Numbered from the stretch's first letter, positions 45,837-57,569 are shown. The stretch is DNA of 64,000 nucleotides from Jacaranda mimosifolia (GCA_018894105.1 CM032118.1:32220690-32284689); one strand, 5' to 3'. The notes: generated by a model not told the origin, from the sequence alone. Made by a program: numbers and translations.

Positions 45837-47943
45837 GGCTATATTTAGTTGCTATGATGAAATTAGATGTGATAAGATTGGGATGAATATGTAGGCTATA
45901 TAACATGTAATACCATCCAATATTTTGTTTGGTTACTAGATTTGAGAGTATGAGTATCCCAAATAAAATACACCAAATTAGCCTTATGCTCTATTTTAAT
46001 GACTAAAATGCTTATCTATAACTTTAAATAATATAAAATGCATTTTGCATACAATACCAACAACTTTCCTTCACTAGAACACAGCAGACAAATCCACATT
46101 TGAGGGACCTATAAAATGCTTTAAATAATTATTATTTATGTTTGAAGGGCGTTGCATATATGATGTGTTTCATGCAACTAGAAATACACCAAACTTGAAG
46201 GGATTTTTTATACTAGCAATTTTGGCACACTCATTTATGTTCTAAAATTTTATAGTAGAAAAAAATAATAGAAAGTAAATAAAACATTAATTTATTTTAT
46301 ATATCACCATAATTTTTAATATTTTCAATATATTTATTTAAATTTTCAGATGAGCAAAAGAAAAAAAATCAAGATAGAAGAAAAAAGAAAAAAGATATTT
46401 GAAGAGAAAAATATTAGAGAAGAGAAAAGAAAACTACTTGATAGTTATGAAGTTTAAAAATAATAGAGACATTTTAGGAAATCCACTAAAAAAATACCAA
46501 TATGGGGTAGGTGTTTTTTATATAGTATAGATATTTCATCATCTCGTGTCCAACCACTTCACTATACCAAGTTCATATTAATAACACTTTTTCAAGCTGA
46601 AGGTTTTAAAATTTCAAATATACCAATATATGAAACAGATGACATACATTTATTAGGTAATTTTATATTTTTTTAAGAATTAAACTAAATTATATAAAAA
46701 CCATATAATTAATAATAAAATAATAAAATAAAACTTTGCATTAATTAATACAATTTATAATCGAGGGAATGTCTTTTTTATATTTTTTGCAGTTGGAGAT
46801 AGAATATTTTTTTAAAAATATTATTCTGATAAAAATAATTCTCAAACTATCATTCTTTTAAAATTATTTCCCATATTATTATTTTCTATTGCCACATGTA
46901 TTTCCATGTAAGCAAAAATTGATTGGTTGGAATTCATGTTCACTTCTTCTTTCCCACCTTTAATGAGAGGGAAAAAGATTCAGAGATATGAGTGAGGTAC
47001 TTGGGTCACCACCTCTTTTTTTTTTTTTTTTTTTTAATTAACAAGATAGTAATCACATTAACTAGAATACAAAATCTTGTGCAACAAAAAATAGCAAAGT
47101 TTAACCACAAAAACAAAACCAAACAAAGGCTAGTAGACACACTTAAACTAGTGAGACCATGTATTTGGACAAAAGTTCTACCAATAGAATCTAGAGATAA
47201 ATACATAAAACAAGAGTGAAAAATCAACCAAAAAACTAAGTCTTAAAAAATAATTTACATAGTAAAAAAGTATCACACACTGTTTGTTTTAGTAAAAAAT
47301 ACTGAACAATTAAAGTTAATATTTCAACAAATGATTTTATTAACTACATAAATCAAACAAATGAGCAAGATTAAGAACCCTAAAAGATTTGCGGCATGAA
47401 TGAAATTTTATTTTACAAACTCCTTCTATAATTTTATGATATTCTAAAAGGCAGGAAAAAAAAAGTTAATAATTGGTTCTTACTTTGCCAGTCTTGAGAC
47501 GTGTAAATTAAGGATGGAAAAGATAACTAAACTTATTTGCTACCTTTTATGATTTAGAAAATGTTGAAATTGCATCAACAATTAGGAAAAAAAGAAAAGA
47601 AAGTTCTTACGAGTAAATTTCTAGTGGAGCCTTTAAATGTGGAGAAATTATAAATTCTAGCTAATAAGTTTTTACTTACAAGAGAATACACATGACAAAT
47701 AAGGTAATAATGCGGGAAATAGTTTTGAAAAAGTAATAGTTTGGGAATTCTTTTTTATTAGAATAATATTTTGAAGAAACACTCATTGGAAATATTGACC
47801 TTACTACCACATCCCACTTAGGATCCTTCTTGGAATAGAAATTGGGTCACAAAATTACAAAGGGACCTATATTTTGGAACCAAACAAAAAATTTGATTGG
47901 ATAAACATTATATCCAACCCAATCATAACAACTAAATGAAGCC
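45837..47943. mobile_element. PIF/Harbinger-like element, no transposase seen
   Basis: Left terminus GGCTATATTTAGTTGCTATG and complement of the right terminus GGCTTCATTTAGTTGTTATG agree in most of 20 positions. AAA flanks both sides. At 2.1 kb it is large for a MITE, but no transposase motif was found. A poly-T run lies at 47017-47036. It may contain further nested insertions that I could not resolve. Confidence 0.55.
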
Positions 47944-48016
47944 AAACAGAAAAAGAGAACATGAAGATGTGTTGCATTAAAAATATTAGTTTTCTGGCAT
48001 TATAAATTTTGAATCA

Positions 48017-49893
48017 AATCATAAACCATTTCAAATACTTATCTATCCTTTGGACTTCTTTTTTTGTCCCATCATATATCATTTTCTGCAAAGTTTCTCT
48101 ATTTCCACTAATGGCAATGGCAGCATCAGTGATGCCACTACTAAACAAGCAAATAAAAAAACAAAAGAAATGAAAAAAGAAGGGTGGACAATGGTGTTAA
48201 TCGGAGATGGTAAAAGAAAAAGAAAAAGATGGAGAAAAAAGAAAGTTAAAAAAAAAAAAAAAAAAAAACTAAAGAAAAGGAAAGAATGGCGGGTGGTGGT
48301 GGCAGTGGCGGTGGCGGTGCGGTCGGAAACTAATGGAGGTAAATCATGAAGAAGATGATGAAAAATATGGAAGAGATAAATGCAATGAAGGATGAAATCC
48401 AAAAAAAATAACAAGGAAAAAAGTGAAGAAAGAAACGTCATAGAGGAAAGGAGGAGAAATAAGGACCCAAAGAAACTCTAGAAAAAAGAAAAGAAGAAAA
48501 TAAAAAGTGTAAAAATAAAAGAGAAAAGGGAAGAGTGAAATGGAAACATTAATCATAAATGCACATCAAACTACAAAAAAGACAGAAAAAGAGTATGTAG
48601 AAGGAAACAAACTGAAAATAAATAAATAAATAAATAAAATGAGAGAAAAGAGAAAGGAAAAATCAAGAAAAAGAAGAAATAAAAATATTATGAGAAGAGG
48701 TATTTTAGACAACATAATTTTAATCACATTATTTCATCCATCAAAGTAAACATAATGTGAAAATATGCACTTATATCCTTTTATTAATTATACTAAGTAA
48801 ACATGGTGTTAATTGAATAAATAATCTTATCTCCCCTTCAATCATATAATTTTTCTCTCTCTCTTTCCTCCCATCTATTAAATTAAACTAACCATGTGGG
48901 TGTAGGGGGGTGGATACATATTTTACCTAACCTACTCTGTACAAAATATATATGTCTATGTAATAAACATATACATGGACGGATTTTGCATTGGGCGGGG
49001 AGAGGGGGGGGGGGGGTTGATGATTGTGCCTGTATGTAAGTATATATTAAAATTTTTAGTAATAATTAATATAAATTTAAATTTAAAAAATAAATTATTT
49101 AATATTAATTAAAATAATTAATTTTTAATTAACATTCATTAATTTTCTTTAAAAAAAGTTAACTTTTCTTGTTTGGCTTTAAATAAAAAAATAATTATTT
49201 AGATTTATTGAATTAAATTAATTAACTTTAAATTAATGACAGAAATTGTAAGTCAATTAATCTAAAAATTTTTACCTATTTTAATTTTGTAAAACTCAAA
49301 ACAAAATTTTAATTAAGCTCATGTTCACAATCAAGCAATCAAATGAATACAATTAGGTTTGCCCGTTGGGATACTTTCATTCTATTTTTGTGAAAAAGTA
49401 TTATAGGAGTTTAATTAAAAAGAAAATTAAATGACTTGCAAAACAACCAAAATCCAGTTTTTAACTTCAGTGAAATCGAGACAAAGAGACAAAAGTAATG
49501 ATTTTTTTAAGTTCTTTTTGGATTTTATTTGTCTTTGAATAGCTACAACTGATAAAAAAAATTCTACTATAAATATGTTAAAAAGAGGCTTAAAAATAAA
49601 ATGAAACATTACTTTTTAGTCAATTACTTAATTACTTATATTAAGAATGATATTACGAAAAGTTCTGATACTGATTCGGTTATTGATGAAATTTATGGTA
49701 TCAGAGATCATTGTGCTCAACTTCTACGAAAATGATGTATTTTGAATTAGTAAATTATAAAATCTATATTTATTTATTTTTATATTTTTATAACTTTTGC
49801 TCTCCATACTTTCATTTTTAGATCATCACTAAACATATAGTATATATAAAATATATTTTTTTTACTTTTGAGAATTAATAAATAAATTTTGTT
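48017..49893. other. AT-rich intergenic region with low-complexity tracts
   Basis: Contains A-rich purine tracts (48160-48280), a (GGTGGC)n-like patch (48285-48320), (AATA)n at 48618-48640, a G run at 49004-49017, and long AT-rich stretches. A plus-strand open frame at 48050-48349 is composed almost only of lysine and arginine from this bias. No gene is seen. Confidence 0.6.
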
Positions 49894-49898
49894 GGTGT
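49894..49898. other. Target site duplication, left (GGTGT)
   Basis: Repeated exactly at 60335-60339. Confidence 0.9.
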
Positions 49899-50668
49899 TG
49901 ATGAGGGAATTAGGCTGGAATCCAATAATATCGACCAGAGTGTGGTCGAGGAAAATGCTTTTGATGTGTTGGAGTCAAGTCTTGCAATCAACAGCAAATG
50001 TCAGGCTAGCCGAGGGTACTCTGATGCTCAAGTTAGTATAGATCGACTAGAGAATTGAGCAACAGAGTGAGGGCTTAAGGTAAATATGGCATACCTTGCT
50101 GAAGGAAGTACTAGATGGGGTATTTATAGACTCCTCAAGGTGGCTGGTAAGTCTAGAATGCCCTTGTCAAGCATGAAGGGATTTTGTCTTCACCTAAGGG
50201 CCTTTAAGTCTTCTCCTAATTGTGTACTATTTCAGGTGGTGCAGCCTAGGGCATAGTGGTACACTAGTGGCACGTACTAGCCTAGCGTCGTTGAGAAAAT
50301 GAGTACTATGGTGGCATGCACCATTAATGCAGGGGCATGCCGCCTGGTGGAGCATTCAGTGGGGCTGAGGGGCTGTCATCTTAGCTCGACCTCTTTGGCT
50401 GAGACGAGTACTTTTGTAGGATATCTCCTCAGGCTCTAGTCGACAAGATGCAAATTCGTCGAGGTCGGATAAGGGCCTATGTATCCTGGTTATGGTCGAC
50501 CAAGATCTGGTCGAAAAGGTAAATGTTGGTACTCGCTGTGATGGATAAGGTCCTAAAGGTCGAGTTCTGATCAATAGGTTGGGTCTATCAATAATTGGGC
50601 CTCCAGACATCGTGGTATTACCCTGGTTGAGTATTGTTAGATTGGGCCTATTGGGCTACTCCATATCA
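49899..50668 (-). repeat. 3' LTR of Tat element
   Basis: 770 bp, starts TGATGAGGGAATTAGG and ends CCATATCA. Aligns to 59549-60334, sharing GTTAGTATAGATCGACTAGA. Confidence 0.92.
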
Positions 50669-51177
50669 TGAGTCCGTCTCACTCTCAAGTCCTGGTTGAG
50701 CATATCGACGGGAAAGAAATGGGAGTACTAAAGCTGGAAACTTGATCCGCTCGACGAGAGTCTGAAGGAATCGACCAAGGTTGGTTATTAAATGCAGCAG
50801 TTATGCTGGGTTGCGCGCCAAGCGATGGCTGTGCAATTATTGCAGCCGTTTAAATTCCTGTGCATCGATGCCTATAAATAGGCGCGGTGAAAACCTTCAT
50901 TTTTACTTTTATAGCTTTCCATGAGGTTGAGTCATTCATTTACTGCGCTTCTTCCCAGTTGTTTCCTGCCTTAAGCCTCCTCGAAAACATATAAATCTTT
51001 CAAAATTTTAACTGGATCTTATCATTTTTGTGATCATTCTAAGTATATTCGGTGATTCGGGTGGTGGGGGAGTGACAGTGAGGCTACTAGGTAGGATCGG
51101 GCTTCGTTAGGAGAAGAGGGAAACTCGACTAGGGAGTTTGTTCATCATTCCTAGGGGTGGTGGAGGGGCATGTCGAG
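50669..51177 (+). promoter_or_regulatory. Promoter and 5' UTR of the antisense unit
   Basis: The stretch between the 3' LTR and the first ATG of the antisense reading frame contains CCTATAAATAGGC with TATAAATA at 50873-50880. This is a near-consensus plant TATA box on the plus strand, about 305 bases upstream of the ATG at 51178. Transcription would start near 50905. Relative to the retrotransposon this is antisense. It may overlap the polypurine region of the element; no other motif is certain. Confidence 0.55.
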
Positions 51178-52987
51178 ATGTCTGTTAACTTAATGCCAAC
51201 CTGGCCTAATACTTTCATTCAAGATTTGGTAGAGTTCAGCCAAATGGAAGCCTAGGAGTATATCGACGAAAGAAACTTGGTGCTGGCAGGCTTATCGTCA
51301 GCCCAACTAGACTTACCAGCAGACGCTCAACTAAGTAGATGGCCTTGTTGATTTTAATTTGAATTGTTTCTTTGCGTGCAACTTTCTGGTTGGTTATAAT
51401 TATTTTATTTTTGTTGTCTCTATTGCAGATCAAAAAGAGATCATGAACAGAACACGAGCTCAAGCTATTGCTCGTGCGCAAAAAAATCAAAAACGCTGCG
51501 AGAATACTGTACTCATTGAAAGGCGCAAGCAACCACCCCGTCTTTAGTCGTGTTATCGTTGGTAGTGGCCCTGCCGGCTCAAGAAACAGCTCTACCATCT
51601 CGACCAGCTGCTAGGATAACAATTGGTGCCTTTCCTAGATAGAAGAGGCCCACAGTCGAGCAGAGCAGTCCCACTCCGAAGAAGGCCGACAAAGGTAAGC
51701 TAGAGGCTCCGAAGCAATCATTAAGCAATGATCTTTTTGGTCAGTAGGACGATGACCTATTGTTCGCGCTTCCCAAACTGCCATCACCCCAATACGGCAC
51801 CAACGGCTCTATGGTCATTCACAATTCCTTGTTGATGCTCACGACATGGTCGATCGGGGCAGTGCCGACCAAGGTCATGAAGGCTAGGCTCTTTGCATTC
51901 GACCAGAAAAAGTTCATGAAGCTCAGCCAAGATGAGGTGCTAAGAGCATTTACATATTACTCCAACGTGGTGAGTTTTTAGTTGGGCCTGAATCGCTCAT
52001 CGAGCACCTTATATTTCATCTTTGTATGCTTTCATTCTAATCGAGTCCCTTTTGCAGGTTAGCCAACTGGGCTACCATCTTTACAGGAGGTCGGAGTTAG
52101 TGCTGGGAGACCGCAACCAGCTTCGAGAAGGCTAAGAGGATTTTAAGATGCTGAAGCCCCAGCCTGAGTCATCGCAAGCTAGGATCGAGCAGTTGGAGGC
52201 TCAGCTGAATGAGTGTGACGACGAGCTGGCTCTAAAGGATTCACAGCTTGTTCTCGTGGTGTCGTAGAAGAGTAGGATGGACGGGCTATTAGTGCAAGCT
52301 AGACTGGATGTGCAGCAGGCTTATAGGTCTGGTCGAACGTAGGGGTATAATGCTACAATGCAATATGCTTAGGAGGAATTTCTCAGGAAATTTCCCCTAA
52401 TGCAATGAGAAGTCATGCAGCAATTTATGTTGTGCTCAGTGTTCATGGACGTCGGCGTTGTCTTCTCCTTTAACGACATGAAAGAGGCCTTCGAGCGTAC
52501 CGTTAAGCAACTTAAGTATCTGGGCTATCAATTTCGGCCTGAAGATAAAGAGCATCTCAGCCACATACTGGATGAGTAGCTACAAGTTTATGATGTTCCC
52601 ATCAATGGGGCGCTCGAGGAGGGTGTTGTTGCAATGCCCGATGAAGGGACCACTGCAGCGCCTGTGGTCCAGCCTGCGACTGGGTATCAGAGGAGGTTTG
52701 CTAAGGTGGCAAAGGAGTTCGATTTTGCCAATGACTTTGCTTTCAATATCTAAGATTGCAAGGTTAATTTGGTTGACTATCTCTCTCCATTGGCGAGCAC
52801 GTTTCTTATTGATGAAGCAGGTTTCTCTCGACCAGTTCCTACAATCCTGCCCCCTGCTATCCCGGAGCTCGAGCAAGAAATGCAGAGCCCGTCGTTTGTC
52901 ATCCATGTCCCTTCGAGCGATAAGCTTAACCAAGTGATTGAAGATGGCGCGCAAGTTGCTCGAGTTGAGGGTGCCGATTCCAACTAA
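51178..52987 (+). pseudogene. Antisense three-exon ORF (aORF) of Tat element, coiled-coil
   Basis: Exons 51178-51334, 51429-51969 and 52058-52987; introns 51335-51428 (GTAGAT...TTGCAG) and 51970-52057 (GTGAGT...TTGCAG) join with matching phase. The frame opens MSVNLMPTWPNTFIQDL; exon 2 has basic MNRTRAQAIARAQKNQKR and later DLLFALPKLPSPQYG; exon 3 has a heptad-like coil RIEQLEAQLNECDDELAL and an acidic tail ending VARVEGADSN. Ten in-frame stops (seven TAG, two TAA, one TGA) and one frameshift near 51540 make it a pseudogene. No known catalytic domain is recognised. It lies antisense to the element, between integrase and the 3' LTR. Antisense ORFs are known from Tat-lineage elements; their function is not established. 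Confidence 0.72.
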
Positions 52988-53559
52988 GCTGCAAGCTTAT
53001 TGTTTTTCCTTTTCAAGTTTTTGGTCGCTCTGCAAGGCATTTGCTTTTGTCATTTCTTATTTGACTCTGTAATCGGATATTGACATGGAATGAATGACTT
53101 TTCCTTTTCATTGATTTGTGCTTGACTTATCTTATTCTTAGCACTTTACTTATTCTTGTCAAACGTATCATTACTCGGTGAGCCATAATAATATGAAAAA
53201 TATTTGGTAATCATTTAAAAATGATTCATCCATAAAGGAAACACATTTAATCAAACTCTTGGTTGATTTAGCAATCGCCCAACGCGAAAATGAGAAAGCA
53301 AATCCAAAATATTATTTGTATCTTTGTCGTCGACTTCTTGGTCGACTTAATCTTGATGCAATTATTGTAATATCTGCTTGTCCTCACGAGTTTGTTTTTG
53401 ACTACGTGGTTGATTTCGCACTTGTTAGTCAAATCCAAAGTTATATTATTCATCTTTAAGGTCGACTATAAGGTTGACTTTAGGTAAGTAATTCGTCTTG
53501 TGGTCTGTCATGTGGTTTAAGTTGTTTTTGAATTAAAGACCGTCGTCAATAAATATGAT

Positions 53560-53930
53560 AGCTTTGGATGAGTTGGTCATTCATTAATTTAGGCCAGAAT
53601 CCTTTACTTTAACAGTTTTTGGGCCATTGTCGATAGGGGTCGACTTTGAACAAATGAATCGCTCATTATTTTATGCTAGAAGCCTTTATTGTTATGGTTT
53701 GAAACCGACATCACCTATGGGATCGACTTTAAACAATTGAGTTATTCGTTAATTTGGGCTAGAAGCCTTTATTTTGTAATTTGAAAATGACGTCGACTCT
53801 GGGGTCAACTCTAAGAGATCGAGTCATTCATTAATTTGGGCTAGAATCCTTTATTTTGTGGTTTGAAATTGACATCGACTCTGAACGATCGAGTCGTTTG
53901 TTAAGTTAGGCTAGAAGCCTTTATTTTTGC
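53560..53930 (-). repeat. Tandem repeat, about 84-bp units
   Basis: Four to five degenerate copies of a unit containing CATTAATTTGGGCTAGAA, CCTTTATTTTG and GACATCGACTCT with spacing near 84 bp. It lies directly downstream of the integrase end in the sense direction. The preceding 53460-53560 shows partial units. Confidence 0.75.
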
Positions 53931-54013
53931 GATCCGAGCAGGAAGTTGTAGAAATGGGCATAGTTATATTGATTGAAAAAGATACTACAGTACAATGGAG
54001 ACGTTGAGTCTCT

Positions 54014-55250
54014 TTACACATAGAATTTCTTCAAGTTCATCATATTCCATGGTCGAGGAAGCTCATTACCATTCATGTCTGTAAGTCGATACACATTGTG
54101 CATTACTACATTGACCCCTGAGTATGGTCCCTTCCATTTCAAGTCGAGCTTTCCCACGTTCTTTGATACTTCGACCTTTTTAAGGACAAGGTTGCCTACT
54201 TTAAAGCTTCTTAGACGAATCGCTTTGTTGTAGTGTTGTGCTATCTTTGATCTATACCTCTGCATCGTGGTGTAAGCTGGCTGGCATAACTCATCGATGG
54301 TTTCTAGGTCGAGTTCTCTTTCGAGTTGTTTATAATTGGATTAAAATGGATTGCTCGAGTAGTATGTTGTATTAGTTATGTCGGGATGACTACTTTTGAT
54401 TCGTAGACCAAACTATAGGGGTTATGGCCCGTGGCTGTTCGGGGAGTAGTTTTGTATGCCCATAGAAGGCTAAGGAGGTCGTTTGCCCAACTAGCACCAG
54501 TCTCTTCCAGTCGAGCCTTGAGGTGGTCGAGCCCAGTTCTGTTCGTGATTTATGTTTGTCCGTTAGCTTGGGGGTTCCCTACTGAGGTGAAGTGCTGGCG
54601 AATCCCTAAGTTCTTACACAAATCCTCGTGCTTCTACTCTAGAATTAGGTTCCATTATATGATACTAAGACCTTGGGTAGACCAAAATTACAGATGATGT
54701 TCTTCTATATAAAGCTCTTGATAGCCGCATCAGTGATTTTTAGGTACTACCTCTGCTTCAACCCATTTCGTAAAAAACTGCGATGATTATGTATTTCCTT
54801 TGACCAGTTGTTTTTGGGAAGGAGCCAACAATGTTGACCCCCCACTGGTCGAATGGCCATATGATTTGGATGTTTACCATCGACGCTGTGGGCTAGTGGG
54901 GGATGTTCGAGTGGAGCTGGCAAAAGGGGCATTTTTTGGCAAAGTCGATGGCATCTTTTAGTAAAGTTGGCCAGAAATATCCATATCGGCTGATTTTATG
55001 GGCTAGGGATCGCCCTCCGAAATGATTGCCACAAATTCCTTTGTGAACTTTGTAGGACCTCACGGGCCTGGTTTAGTGTTAAGCACCTCAACGGTGGTCC
55101 AGAAATCGACCTCTTGTAAAGCTGTTAGTACTCGTCAAGGGCAAACTTGGTCGCTTGACCTCTAAGTCTACACGCCTCATCCTTGTCCTCAGGGACTGTT
55201 TCTTGTCTCAAGTAAAGTTTTATCTATCTTGCTAAGAAGGAGGTGCTTCT
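54014..55250 (-). pseudogene. Tat-type integrase, decayed
   Basis: The C-terminal part, 54014-54265, reads QRYRSKIAQHYNKAIRLRSF, VGNLVLKKVEVSKNVGKLD, WKGPYSGVN and LPRPWNMMNLKKFYV, matching the Tat integrase tail (G-D-L-V-L-R-K-V, W-E-G-P-Y, W-N-x-x-N-L-K-x-F-Y). Upstream to about 55250 the core can be followed only in pieces with frame changes (for example the minus strand around 54830-54900 for the D-I-V-G-P-F/P segment). Catalytic residues cannot be confirmed. Confidence 0.75.
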
Positions 55251-55457
55251 TCGACACTCCCCACCAAGTTCTAGTCAGGAACACTTATGGTGGGCTTGTT
55301 GGCGACCACAAATGTTATTGTATAGGGCATCAGCTCGCTCTTTCTCTGATCGAGGTTCTTGGTTAAGAGTGAATTTTTTGAATAGCTGTTGTAGCTTTTT
55401 CACCTTGACCAGGTACTTGCTCATCGTAGATTCCTTAGCTTCAAAGTTCCCTTTGAC

Positions 55458-56100
55458 CTATTCTACGACTAGCTGGGAGTCAGTGATAGCCGTCAGTTGC
55501 TCGACTCCACTGTTCGTTGCCATCCTCATGCTAGTGAGGAGGGCCTCGTACTCTACCTCATTATTGGTTATTGGGTAGTCGATCTTGATTGCAAAATCAT
55601 ATTCCTCTGCGAGTGGAGAGCAGAGTGAAACGCCTATCCCTCCCCCTAAAGAAGTTACCGATCCATCGATGTGGAATGTCCACATGGCAAAGCTGTGGTC
55701 ATGTTGATCAGGTAGGTCGAATTTCGCAGCAACAAAATTAGCTAAAATTTGTGCTTTGATAGCAGTTTGGAGTTGAAACGTGATGTCGAATTCGCTGAGC
55801 TTGATTGCCCATTTGGTCAGTCTTCCGAACATATTCGATTTTGATAGCACTTGCTTCAATAATTGATTTGTCAATGCTATGATTGCATGGGACTGGAAAT
55901 ATGGCCTCAACTTTCTGGCTGTTGTGACCAGTGTGAGGGCAAACTTCTCGATCTTAATATAGTTATGCTCGAAGCCCTAGAGTGCTTCGCTACAGTAATA
56001 GACAGGTCAATGGGTCCCATCTTTGGTCGAGACCAAGCTGATTGAGTCTAATAAGACTGCTAAGTACAGGTGCAAAACTTCTCCCAGTTCAAGTTTGGCC
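55458..56100 (-). pseudogene. Tat-type RNase H
   Basis: An open stretch 55458-55910 reads MRPYFQSHAIIALTNQLLKQ, GRLTKWAIKLSEFDITFQ, KAQILANFVAAKFDLP, MWTFHIDGSVTSLGGGIGVS, TNNEVEYEALLTSMRMA and LTAITDSQLVVE. The RNase H carboxylates are visible: Asp of HIDGS, Glu of VEYEALL and Asp of TDSQLV. It is one of the best conserved parts of this element. The part joining it to RT is in another frame. Known role: RNA strand degradation in the hybrid. Confidence 0.85.
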
Positions 56101-56272
56101 AACATAAGTGCTGAGATGAGGTAACATTTCAATTCAACCAAGGCCCAGTCACACTATTCTGACCATTAAAAATCTAACTTCCTCGCGTTTCTCAGGATTT
56201 TGAAGAAAGGTAAGCTCTTGTCAGCTAATCGTGCAATGAACCTTCCAACCAGGCACTATACATTTCTTATTG

Positions 56273-56960
56273 TTATACGGGGTGTAACGTCCAGAATGGC
56301 CTGAATCTTCTGTGGGTTTGCTTTGATGCCTCGTTGGCTAACCATGTATCCAAAAGCATGCCTCTTCGTACCCCAAAAGTATATTTGTTAGGGTTGAGCT
56401 TCATTTCAAATGCTCTTAGTATTGAAAATGTGTGGTTGAGGTCGATCAGATGATCTTGTGCTTTTTTAGTTTTGACGATAATGTCGTTGACATAGACCTC
56501 CATGAATTTTTCGATCTCACTCTTGAACATAAAGTTTACTAGCCTTTGATAATTCGCACATGTGTTCTTAAGCCCAAAGGGCATGACTAAAAAATAATAA
56601 ACCCCATTGGGGATGACAAAGGATATCTTGTCCCTGTCCTCAGGAGCCATAAAAATTTGATAGTAACATTGGAATGCATCCATCATATTTAATAATTCAT
56701 AACCAGCAGTAAAATCAACTAACAAATCTATACAAGGCATGGGGTAAGGATCTTTAGGGCAAGCTTTATTCAAATTAGTAAAGTCATTACACATGCACCA
56801 TTTTCCCTCACTTTTGGGGACAAGGACTATATTATAAAGCCAACATGGGTACTAAATTTCTACAATGTTTCCTATCTCTAAAAGCTTGTTAACCTCCTCT
56901 TCGATGATTTGGCACCTTTCAACATTGAAGGTCATGGTTTCTGCTTTACTGGCTTGTACG
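56273..56960 (-). pseudogene. Tat-type reverse transcriptase with altered YVDD
   Basis: Segment 56273-56794 reads FTNLNKACPKDPYPMPCIDL, LVDFTAGYELLNMMDAFQCY, YFLVMPFGLKNTCANYQRLV and EVYVNDIIVKTKK. The catalytic box normally YVDD is YVND, losing one metal-binding Asp (a single GAT-to-AAT change would do this). The other palm Asp in MMDAF is present. Part of the fingers lies upstream, in another frame, to about 56960. This element could no longer reverse transcribe. Confidence 0.9.
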
Positions 56961-57569
56961 AGGGGTCCATGTTTAGTCGGTAGACGATGACGCTGGGGTC
57001 GATTCCCTGAAGGTTGGAGGCCTTCTAAGCAAAAACATCAATGTTTCTTTGGAGGAAATTGACTATGAGACATTCCATGCTACTACTCAAATCTATTTCG
57101 ATCCTGGTAATCTTGTCGGCATTTCTTGGCTCCAGCTCGATTGTCTTGAACTCCCCAGTAGCTCGACTCTAGTCTCTTCGAGCTTGCGCTTCTTGGATTG
57201 ATGTCCTTCCTTGGGTTTCGCTATTGGGGCATCTCCCAAGGGTTTCAGTTTTGGTCGATTCTTTTGCTCACTAGCCTCAATCGAGATGGTGTAACATCAC
57301 TATGCTTCCTTGACGTTACACAAGAGTTTACCTATGCCGGCAGCAGTCAAAAATTTAACCTTCATATGGTAAGTCGAAACAACAGCATGAAAGTCATTCA
57401 AAGCTGGTCATTCGATCATGGCGTTGTAGGCGAAAGGAGCGTTGACGACCAGATAATTGATTATGAGGGTTCTTTTTCAGGGGGCTTCCCCGAATGATGT
57501 AGATATGTTGATGGATCCCTCAAGGATGATTCTTGACCCCCCGAATCCGACCATCGGCGTACGGATTGG

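Larger units (their letters stand above)
35716..48016 (+). mobile_element. Outer LTR element without coding sequence (LARD-like)
   Basis: Two direct repeats, 35716-36138 and 44713-45017 continued at 47944-48016, frame a region in which no gag or pol of this element is recognised. A Tat-like PBS at 36143-36160 and a purine-rich run (AAGAGGGAG, about 44699-44709) next to the second repeat set the plus orientation. The region is invaded by the gag-only element at 37446-43267, a MITE at 36756-37104, a hAT-like element at 45018-45820 and a PIF-like element at 45837-47943. Target duplication is not clear, so the outermost bases are approximate. Confidence 0.7.
44713..48016 (+). repeat. 3' LTR of outer element, split by two DNA transposons
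   Basis: LTR sequence is present at 44713-45017, shows a short stretch at 45821-45836 between the two insertions, and resumes at 47944-48016 with GAGAACATGAAGATGTG, matching 36075-36138. Removing 45018-45820 and 45837-47943 restores collinearity with the 5' LTR. Confidence 0.7.

Noticed and set aside
48050..48349. Plus-strand open frame with many Lys and Arg, and minus-strand partner rich in Phe
   Set aside because: Both come from purine-rich and A-rich low-complexity DNA. No domain, no conserved start and no supporting context.
52580..52954. Minus-strand frame of 124 codons opposite exon 3 of the antisense unit
   Set aside because: A shadow of the plus-strand frame. Sense-strand gag-pol ends at about 54014, so it does not belong to pol.
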